From NCBI RefSeq assembly GCF_902498785.1, contig NZ_LR701494.1, positions 1,503,105 through 1,567,104 on the forward strand: DNA of 64,000 nt. Reading direction: 5' to 3'. A model generated the notes under the pieces. That model had not been told where the DNA came from, did no database searches, and was given only the letters and a program-made list of their open reading frames with translations. Below, in pieces: positions 56,071-64,000 of the stretch. The translations under genes and the position numbers were made by a program. How positions within the stretch are numbered: position 1 is the first letter of the stretch; the number at the start of each line of letters is the position of its first letter. The DNA is from Sphingomonas sp. EC-HK361. Lineage in GTDB: Bacteria > Pseudomonadota > Alphaproteobacteria > Sphingomonadales > Sphingomonadaceae.

Positions 56071-56289
56071 ATGCGCAAGGCCTCCGTATTCCTGACCGCC
56101 GCCGCCGCCCTCCTGCTCGCCGCGGGTCCCGCCGATGCCAAAGGCTGCCTGAAGGGTGCCGCGGTCGGCGGCGTCGGCGGGCATTTCGTCGGGCACGGCC
56201 ATGCCGTTGCGGGCGCCGCGATCGGCTGCGCGGTCGGTCATCACCGCGCCAAGGTCGCCGCGCGCAACGCCGCTCCCGCAAAGCACTGA
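56071..56289 (+). CDS. Small exported glycine-zipper protein
   Basis: 72 residues. ATG 56071 behind GGAGA (7 bases) begins MRKASVFLTAAAALLLAAG with cleavage near ADA|K. The mature part is a Gly/Ala zipper with histidines (GVGGHFVGHGHAVAGAAIGCAVGHH), like glycine-zipper envelope proteins. Upstream frame is open but lacks signal character. Confidence 0.75.
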   Translation: MRKASVFLTAAAALLLAAGPADAKGCLKGAAVGGVGGHFVGHGHAVAGAAIGCAVGHHRAKVAARNAAPAKH

Positions 56290-56375
56290 TCGATCCGCCG
56301 TCCAGCCGGGCGTGGCGCGTCCCGGCTGGCAAAATAAGCGCGGCGTTCCCATCTCCTGCTCTGGCCTCCCGCTCA

Positions 56376-56390
56376 GAACAGAAGTAGAAC
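56376..56390. promoter_or_regulatory. LexA (SOS) box upstream of uvrA
   Basis: GAAC-N7-GAAC (56376-56390), the reverse complement of GTTC-N7-GTTC, the alphaproteobacterial LexA consensus. It lies 43 bases before the uvrA ATG at 56433, a normal place for a repressor site of a DNA-repair gene. Confidence 0.72.
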
Positions 56391-56432
56391 CAGCCGCATG
56401 CTGACTCACATTACGAAGCATCGGTGTTCCGA

Positions 56433-59441
<3,009 letters not shown>

Positions 59442-59449
59442 GCGGCGGC

Positions 59450-59547
59450 GTAGTCGAAGGGCCGGAAGCGGTCGCGAAGGGGCCGCGGAGCTTTACCGGG
59501 CGCTATCGGGCGCCGTTGTTGGGAAAGCGGGAGGCTGTGGCAGCGGA
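59450..59547 (+). repeat. Untranslated second copy of the uvrA 3' end
   Basis: Bases about 59460-59530 repeat the preceding 59340-59400 at roughly three-quarters identity: in another frame they encode [20 protein letters not shown], against [20 protein letters not shown] in uvrA. The copy lies past the uvrA stop and out of its frame, so it looks like the displaced original C-terminus. Confidence 0.6.
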
Positions 59548-60099
59548 GTGAAACCCTGGCGATCGGAATTCGAAGCCGCACTGCGCATGTTTGCGCGGGC
59601 AAGCGGTGCGATGAAGGAGCGGGCATTCGAGGCCCCGATCCTGGTCGGCGGCGCCGCAGCCGAGCTCTACTCCGGCAGCGCCATCAACACCGGCGACTTC
59701 GACGTGGTGACGAGCCGGCAGGACGCATTCGAGGACGCTCTTGTCGCGCTGGGTTTCGAGCGACCGATCGGCAAGGGCCACACCTTTACGGGAATGTTGC
59801 ATCCGGCGTTGAAGCTGGGTTTCGAGGTCGTGTCGAGCGTCCTGCTCGATGGCGCGGCGGATCGCGAGCGCGTCCGCATCTTCACGCTTGGCAAAGACGG
59901 GATCGTGGCGGTGATTGCGCTCGAAGACATGATCGCGGACAGGCTCGGCCAATATGCGTCGGGAACAGCGCCCGAGATGCTTCAGCAGGCACGGCTGCTG
60001 TTCGCGCTTTCAGATCGGCTCGACCTCGCCTATTTGGAATGTCGCATTCACCAAGAAACGGTTGGCGATTATGGCCTCGCAGCGCTCAAAGACTCCTGA
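59548..60099 (+). CDS. Nucleotidyltransferase-fold protein (AbiEii/DUF6036-like)
   Basis: 183 residues from GTG 59548. Helical N-terminus, then ILVGGAAAELYSGSAINTGDFDVV, a Gly-Gly plus D50-x-D52 pattern of nucleotidyltransferases, and FGLGYV-like strands (VVSSVLLDG, VRIFTLGKDGIVAVI, LEDMIADRL). Related proteins act as toxins or as phage-defence components with a small partner. A 48-residue gene follows after 4 bases. Without its partner family identified the role stays open. Confidence 0.75.
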   Translation: MKPWRSEFEAALRMFARASGAMKERAFEAPILVGGAAAELYSGSAINTGDFDVVTSRQDAFEDALVALGFERPIGKGHTFTGMLHPALKLGFEVVSSVLLDGAADRERVRIFTLGKDGIVAVIALEDMIADRLGQYASGTAPEMLQQARLLFALSDRLDLAYLECRIHQETVGDYGLAALKDS

Positions 60100-60103
60100 T
60101 ACC

Positions 60104-60250
60104 ATGTCATTGGAAACGTTCGGTCGTGGTCTCGCCCGCCGTCGCGCCGAACTGGGCAATCCGGAGCTGCCCCGAAATGCGGGCAATCGGCGCACATCCG
60201 CCAAGCGCACGCTGCTGAAGGCGATCGAGGAGGCGGGCGGGAATTGGTGA
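60104..60250 (+). CDS. Small basic protein, possible partner of the nucleotidyltransferase
   Basis: 48 residues from ATG 60104, starting 4 bases after the preceding stop. Sequence is basic (GRGLARRRAELGNPELPRNAGNRRTSAKRTLLKAIEEAGGNW), probably a DNA- or RNA-binding segment or antitoxin-like tail. No family recognised. Support is position and composition only. Confidence 0.5.
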   Translation: MSLETFGRGLARRRAELGNPELPRNAGNRRTSAKRTLLKAIEEAGGNW

Positions 60251-60336
60251 TGATCTCACTTCTCCCGCAATCCATCTTGGCAATGGGTGGATGACGACGA
60301 GCATTCAGATCGGCAGACACGTTGTATCGTATTTGA

Positions 60337-60705
60337 TTAATCCTTCGGCCTGTTCAGCCGCAATGTCCGTTTTGTGAGCCGCCTTACTTCGACACCCTGC
60401 ATCGCGCGGTTCAACCGCTGAGCGATTTGCTCCGGCGTCTTCTTGGTCCTTGGCCTTGCGTCCAGTTTTTTATGATGCTTCTCGACCACAGCACCTGCCG
60501 CTAGCTTCGCGGCTAACTTCTTTTGTTTCCTTTCAGCCTTAACGGCAAGACGCGCCTTCCGTTCTGCTTTCTCCTGCGTGATGCGGTCTGCGAGGGCATG
60601 CTGCTGTGCCTCACGGTTCGCGGCACCGCGCCGATGACCGGAGAACCATCCACTCGACCATGGCCCGATGATGGTTGACCCGCCATTGTAGCCACCTCGC
60701 CCCAT
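60337..60705 (-). CDS. Lysine/arginine-rich hypothetical protein
   Basis: 122 residues from ATG 60705. It starts MGRGGYNGGSTIIGPWSSGWFS, then a strongly charged helical region rich in Lys/Arg/Glu/Ala (EKAERKARLAVKAERKQKKLAAKLAAG, likely coiled coil), and ends with PRTKKTPEQIAQRLNRAM. The DNA here is visibly less GC-rich than its neighbours, suggesting transfer. Function unknown; nucleic-acid binding is plausible. Confidence 0.65.
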   Translation of the reverse strand: MGRGGYNGGSTIIGPWSSGWFSGHRRGAANREAQQHALADRITQEKAERKARLAVKAERKQKKLAAKLAAGAVVEKHHKKLDARPRTKKTPEQIAQRLNRAMQGVEVRRLTKRTLRLNRPKD

Positions 60706-60831
60706 GGAATCACCCTTTGTCGCTCGGCCGTCGCGCGCCGGAAACGTCTTCGACGTGCAATCACACCACGGCCATGACATTCCTTGGCGCGGCGCTGCTC
60801 AGTCCCTTCGGCCTGCCCGTCCCCGCTGAAA

Positions 60832-61656
60832 TCAGTGCCCAACGTTCGTGACGGACGTTTGAAAGAAAGAATCAATCTCGACCTTCGCTGCTGCGCTTGG
60901 GGCAGTGACGCGGCCCTCAAACGCCTCGTGCGCAGCCGCAAACTCATCGGCAACGAATGTCGCGATGAGGTTGGGCAGCGGTCCCTGTCCCAACTCACGG
61001 GTCTGTGCCTTGCGAGCGATCAGATCGTCCGTCATCGCCATGACGTCGCTTGGCGGATCGCACTCGGCCATCAGCGTCGGAAAGTGCATCGGTGGGATTG
61101 CTGCGTCAGGATGCAGCCGAAGCCAGCGCAACGCCGCGGCAGGGCGAAGCGCATAGAACAGCTTCTTGGTCGCCACGCTCTTGCCGTCGCCGAAGTAGGT
61201 GCGGCGCTGCCGCTCGCCTAAGTGAAGATAGTGGCGACCGATCGCTTGGCGATCGACGTGTCGAGATGCCAGGTCGAGCAGGGCGTCACGAAATGTTGGC
61301 TCGCCACGATAAATCAGCGGGGACCGTAGCCACCCTAGAACGACTGCGTTGCCCTTCAGCATTAGCCGCAGCGCTTTCGCCAAATCCCATCCATTCACGT
61401 CGAGATCGCCGATCAGTGGCGTTTCGATAACGTCCCGCTGCGGCCAAATCGAAAGATATGCAGGTTCGCGCCGCACGTAGATGAAACGGCAATCGTAATC
61501 GCTGTCTGGTGATGGGAAACCCCAGGCGCGGCTCCCGCTCTCGATTGCCCAAGGAATTCGCACGGTTTCGTCTCGGACGATCGCGTCAAGTGTCGCGTCG
61601 ATTTCAGCGACGGTGTTTGGAGCGAATTCTGGCGGGATCGTGCGCATCATCAGCAC
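60832..61656 (-). CDS. RlaP-type nucleotidyltransferase (PF10127)
   Basis: 274 residues. The active-site signature IESGSRAWGFPSPDSDYDCRFIYV carries GSR (41-43) and the two metal-binding aspartates D53 and D55; then LDVNGWDLAKALRLMLKGNAVVLGWL and KKLFYALRPAAALRWL. RlaP proteins are linked to RNA-repair pathways and often accompany defence islands. The sequence is complete. ATG 61656 or ATG 61647 may be the start. Gene stands alone on its strand. Confidence 0.85.
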   Translation of the reverse strand: MLMMRTIPPEFAPNTVAEIDATLDAIVRDETVRIPWAIESGSRAWGFPSPDSDYDCRFIYVRREPAYLSIWPQRDVIETPLIGDLDVNGWDLAKALRLMLKGNAVVLGWLRSPLIYRGEPTFRDALLDLASRHVDRQAIGRHYLHLGERQRRTYFGDGKSVATKKLFYALRPAAALRWLRLHPDAAIPPMHFPTLMAECDPPSDVMAMTDDLIARKAQTRELGQGPLPNLIATFVADEFAAAHEAFEGRVTAPSAAAKVEIDSFFQTSVTNVGH

Positions 61657-61854
61657 ATAGCCTAGAGGCCCCGCCGCGGGAGTAAATCCCGCGTCGTCGG
61701 ACGGGTCGGCTGCGCCGCCCGCCGGCCGGGCTTGCCCGCGCCGTTGCGCGGCGCTCGATTTAGCATTCGCTAAATCTTCGCGTTTGCGCGCCGTGTCCTA
61801 CACGCGCTTTCTGCGATAAATAGTCACCCCGTTTACACATGGGGGAGGGGTCGG
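61657..61854. other. Hairpin-rich intergenic region
   Basis: 198 bases between the divergent RlaP-type gene and the HTH gene. Besides the family-3 element at 61675, it has GATTTAGC-attc-GCTAAATC (61757-61776) and CGCG-ttTG-CGCG (about 61779-61790). A G-rich stretch GGGGGAGGGG sits just before the next start. Confidence 0.6.
61675..61730 (+). repeat. Structured two-hairpin repeat, family 3 (copy D)
   Basis: Hairpin 1 CGCGGGA-gtaaa-TCCCGCG (61675-61693), linker TCGTCGGAC, hairpin 2 in GGGTCGGCTGCGCCGCCC (bulged), then GCCGGCCGGG (61721-61730). Same order as copies A, B and C. Confidence 0.65.
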
Positions 61855-62610
61855 TTGAGGGGACGGTTCACGCCGCTGACGCGCGAGGAGCATGAAGCGG
61901 CCATGGCGCGCCACGCGCGGCTGGCGCGATCGACCGACGCAGCGCTCAACGCGGGCATCGATGCGATCCAGAAGGGCGGCGACGTTGCGGCCGCGATGCG
62001 CGAGGCGACGCGCGCGGTGCTGCCGCCCGACGAGTTCCGGCAATGCTATCCCGACGAAGAGCCGGAGGGCCGCACCTTCGACGCCGCCACCGCCGGTCGC
62101 CCGCGCCTCGCCGCACCCGGCTGGACCGTGGATCGCCAGCGCGCCTTCCTCGTCGCGCTCGCCGAAAGCGGGTCGGTGCGCCATGCCTGCGCCGCGGTCG
62201 GAATCTCGCGCCAGGCCGCCTATGCGCTGCGCCGGCGCGAGCCCCATTCGGTCTTCGCGATCGCGTGGGACACCGCGATCCAGATGGCGCGCCAGGCGCT
62301 GCTCGACGAAGCGACCGAGCGCGCGCTCTCGGGCCGCGAGGAGCCGGTGTGGTTTCGCGGCGAGCAGGTCGGCACGCGCACCGTCCACAACGACCGGCTG
62401 CTGATGTTCCTCCTCGCCCACAAGCCGGAACCCGCGCACCCCGTCCTCTCCGCGCGTGAGTTGACCCAGCTCTGGCCCGCGATGCTGGAAGGGGTCGATC
62501 GGGTCTTGCCGCCGCCGCTTTCGCCCGATCGGCTGGCGGAACTCGATCCCGCGGGCGGGGGCACAACATCTGGGGGAAGGGGAGGGGTGACGCTACCGTG
62601 GGTGGTGTAA
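61855..62610 (+). CDS. Helix-turn-helix protein of unknown function
   Basis: 251 residues from TTG 61855, with GGGGGAGGGG at ideal spacing; an in-frame ATG at 61903 is the alternative. Middle of the protein (about 95-130) has a clear HTH: RQRAFLVALAESGSVRHACAAVGISRQAAYALRRRE. This type resembles the DNA-binding domain of phage terminase small subunits, but no phage genes adjoin it. Pro-rich C-terminal tail. Function unknown. Confidence 0.7.
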   Translation: MRGRFTPLTREEHEAAMARHARLARSTDAALNAGIDAIQKGGDVAAAMREATRAVLPPDEFRQCYPDEEPEGRTFDAATAGRPRLAAPGWTVDRQRAFLVALAESGSVRHACAAVGISRQAAYALRRREPHSVFAIAWDTAIQMARQALLDEATERALSGREEPVWFRGEQVGTRTVHNDRLLMFLLAHKPEPAHPVLSARELTQLWPAMLEGVDRVLPPPLSPDRLAELDPAGGGTTSGGRGGVTLPWVV

Positions 62611-62635
62611 AGCGTGTCAACTTGGGGGTGGCCGA

Positions 62636-62745
62636 CTTGGGCAAAGCCCAAGCCGTCGGTCGGCGCTTTGGCGCCGCCGGCCGGTCGAGGGGATGCAGCG
62701 TGCCTGCGGCCGCTGCATCGGCGCATTGCGCCTTCCCCTCGACAT
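62636..62745 (+). repeat. Structured multi-hairpin repeat, family 3 (copy B)
   Basis: Hairpin 1 CTTGGGC-aaa-GCCCAAG (62636-62652), linker CCGTCGGTC, hairpin 2 GGCGC-tttg-GCGCC (62662-62675), GCCGGCCGG, then a long stem GTCGAGGGG/CCCCTCGAC enclosing two further hairpins (GATGCAGC/GCTGCATC and GGCGCATTGCGCC). Located just before the ahcY operator. Confidence 0.65.
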
Positions 62746-62763
62746 ATAAAGATATCTTTATAT
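62744..62763. promoter_or_regulatory. 20-bp perfect palindrome upstream of ahcY (SahR-like operator)
   Basis: ATATAAAGATATCTTTATAT is a perfect 10+10 palindrome abutting the candidate -35. From memory it resembles operators of SahR-type, S-adenosylhomocysteine-sensing ArsR regulators of methionine-cycle genes in proteobacteria; that match needs checking. Its perfection and AT content in a GC-rich genome make it a strong regulator site in any case. Confidence 0.7.
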
Positions 62764-62792
62764 TTGATCTGTTGCCTGCGAGCCGCTATCTG
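62764..62792 (+). promoter_or_regulatory. Probable ahcY promoter
   Basis: -35 TTGATC (62764-62769), 17-bp spacer, -10 TATCTG (62787-62792), start near 62799 and a leader of about 56 bases. The palindromic operator ends at base 62763, directly before the -35. Confidence 0.5.
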
Positions 62793-62854
62793 CGCGGGCA
62801 TGTCGATCGGCGGTAAGGCGCCTTGGTCGGCCCAATCAACCTGGAGAATACCCC

Positions 62855-64000
62855 GTGGCAACCGTGCTCGACCGCACCACGAACGACTATGTCATCAAGG
62901 ACATAGACCTCGCCGATTTCGGCCGCGCCGAGATCAACATCGCCGAAACCGAGATGCCGGGCCTGATGAGCCTGCGCAGCGAATTCGGCGCATCGCAGCC
63001 ATTGAAGGGCGCCCGGATCACCGGCTCGCTCCACATGACGATCCAGACCGCGGTGCTGATCGAGACGCTGACCGCGCTCGGCGCCGACGTCCGCTGGGCG
63101 ACGTGCAACATCTTCTCGACGCAGGACCACGCCGCCGCCGCCATCGCCGCGACCGGCGTCCCCGTCTTCGCGGTGAAGGGCGAGAGCCTGGCCGACTACT
63201 GGAACTATGTCGGCGACATCTTCAGCTGGGACGGCGATGTGGACGGCCAGACCGCGAACATCATCCTGGACGACGGCGGCGACGCGACGATGTTCGCGCT
63301 GTGGGGCGCCAAGCTCGAAGCCGGCCACACCATGCCCGAACCCGAGAATGAGGAAGAGGTCGAGATGCAGCGCGCGCTCAAGGCGTTCGTCGCGAAGAAG
63401 CCCGGCTATCTGACGCAGACGGTCAAGAACCTGAAGGGCGTGTCGGAAGAAACCACCACCGGCGTCCACCGCCTTTACGAGATCGCCAAGAAGGGCGAGC
63501 TGCCCTTCCCCGCGATCAACGTCAACGACAGCGTCACCAAGTCGAAGTTCGACAATCTCTACGGCTGCAAGGAATCGCTGGTCGACGCGATCCGCCGCGC
63601 GACCGACGTGATGCTCGCCGGCAAGGTCGCCTGCGTCGCCGGATTCGGCGACGTCGGCAAGGGCTCGGCGCAGTCGCTGCGCAACGGCGGCGCCCGCGTG
63701 ATGGTGACCGAGGTCGATCCGATCTGCGCGCTGCAGGCGGCGATGGAAGGCTTCGAGGTCGTGACGATGGAGGAAGCGGTGACCCGCGCCGACATCTTCT
63801 GCACCGCGACCGGCAACGCCGACGTCATCACCGCCGATCACATGAAGGCGATGAAGCCGATGGCGATCGTCTGCAACATCGGCCATTTCGACAGCGAGAT
63901 CCAGATCGCCGCGCTGTCGAACTACATCTGGACCGAGGTGAAGCCTGGCACCGACCTCGTCGAGTTCCCGGACGGCAAGCAGATCATCGTGCTGGCCAAG
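62855..64000 (+). CDS. ahcY: Adenosylhomocysteinase (5' part)
   Basis: First 382 codons, open through the window end. GTG 62855 follows GGAG with 9 bases of spacing. Family landmarks: [42 protein letters not shown] split by region, [17 protein letters not shown], and the NAD-binding [21 protein letters not shown]. It hydrolyses S-adenosylhomocysteine to adenosine and homocysteine. The C-terminus lies outside. Regulated, by sequence, from a palindromic operator. Confidence 0.96.
   Translation, partial: MATVLDRTTNDYVIKDIDLADFGRAEINIAETEMPGLMSLRSEFGASQPLKGARITGSLHMTIQTAVLIETLTALGADVRWATCNIFSTQDHAAAAIAATGVPVFAVKGESLADYWNYVGDIFSWDGDVDGQTANIILDDGGDATMFALWGAKLEAGHTMPEPENEEEVEMQRALKAFVAKKPGYLTQTVKNLKGVSEETTTGVHRLYEIAKKGELPFPAINVNDSVTKSKFDNLYGCKESLVDAIRRATDVMLAGKVACVAGFGDVGKGSAQSLRNGGARVMVTEVDPICALQAAMEGFEVVTMEEAVTRADIFCTATGNADVITADHMKAMKPMAIVCNIGHFDSEIQIAALSNYIWTEVKPGTDLVEFPDGKQIIVLAK

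Noticed and set aside
60513-60998. Minus-strand frame overlapping the lysine-rich protein in another register
   Set aside because: Low-complexity Ser/Arg composition and no ribosome-binding sequence; the 122-residue frame has better coding character.
61855-62610. Prophage terminase small subunit
   Set aside because: Only the HTH resembles it; no large terminase, portal or capsid genes adjoin, so I keep it as an HTH protein of unknown role.
62744-62854. S-adenosylhomocysteine or SAM riboswitch before ahcY
   Set aside because: The leader after the promoter is only about 56 bases and I cannot find the paired elements expected; the palindrome is better explained as a DNA operator.
62614-63351. 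Plus-strand frame overlapping the ahcY start, with an ATG at about 62799
   Set aside because: It crosses the operator, the promoter and most of the first ahcY codons in another frame, with Arg-rich composition.

Overview
The window is high-GC DNA from an alphaproteobacterium. A Sphingomonadales member (Sphingomonas or a close relative) fits best. Support comes from the TCA layout (sdhCDA…sdhB, mdh–sucD–sucA–sucB–lpd), a large TonB-dependent receptor, a polyhydroxybutyrate-type patatin/3-hydroxybutyrate dehydrogenase pair, aceA beside an ScfR-type regulator, an alphaproteobacterial LexA box (GAAC-N7-GAAC) at uvrA, and dense intergenic palindromes. Taxonomy is inferred from these features, not from a search. 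I see no tRNA, rRNA or CRISPR array.

Layout. 1-3.4 kb: 3' end of pdxJ, then acpS, lepB, an AI-2E-type transporter and maiA, packed with 4-bp start/stop overlaps. 3.4-5 kb: a DUF2975 membrane protein, an XRE regulator and a membrane protein behind twin operators. 5.2-6.2 kb: rplJ-rplL. 6.6-14.7 kb: a Tat-exported PhoX lipoprotein behind a likely Pho box, a YaiI protein, a DEAD-box helicase and a TonB receptor. 15-19 kb: PAP2 enzyme, membrane protein, rplK-rplA. 19-26 kb: GH53 galactanase, zinc peptidases, patatin, bdhA, DUF4893 lipoprotein, CDF transporter. 26-30 kb: AbrB-Doc toxin-antitoxin pair and aceA/ScfR. 30-36 kb: phhA, prmA, a short-chain dehydrogenase and two soluble chemoreceptors. 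36-43 kb: the sdh genes interrupted by a ClpP-like gene, then a thioesterase, zapE and an acyltransferase. 43.6-51.7 kb: mdh, a GIY-YIG nuclease gene, sucD, sucA, sucB, lpd. 51.7-56.3 kb: two AraC-type paralogs, an outer-membrane barrel and small proteins. 56.4-61.7 kb: uvrA, two different nucleotidyltransferases and a lysine-rich protein. 61.8-64 kb: an HTH protein and ahcY behind a 20-bp palindrome.

The most unusual content is repetitive. (1) A REPIN-like doublet, two hairpins facing each other, occurs about eleven times with compensating stem changes. One copy sits in every gap from mdh to lpd. Two copies in opposite orientation bracket a 98-residue GIY-YIG nuclease gene, which suggests a nuclease-linked mobile repeat system. 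(2) A second palindrome with arms like CCCTTCGACAAGCTCAGGG lies between genes and also inside uvrA and lpd, in frame. (3) A third, multi-hairpin family keeps a linker and GCCGGCC while both stems change sequence but stay paired.

Metabolically the window carries most of the TCA cycle from 2-oxoglutarate to oxaloacetate, without sucC, plus the glyoxylate entry enzyme, aromatic amino-acid catabolism (phhA, maiA) and phosphate scavenging.
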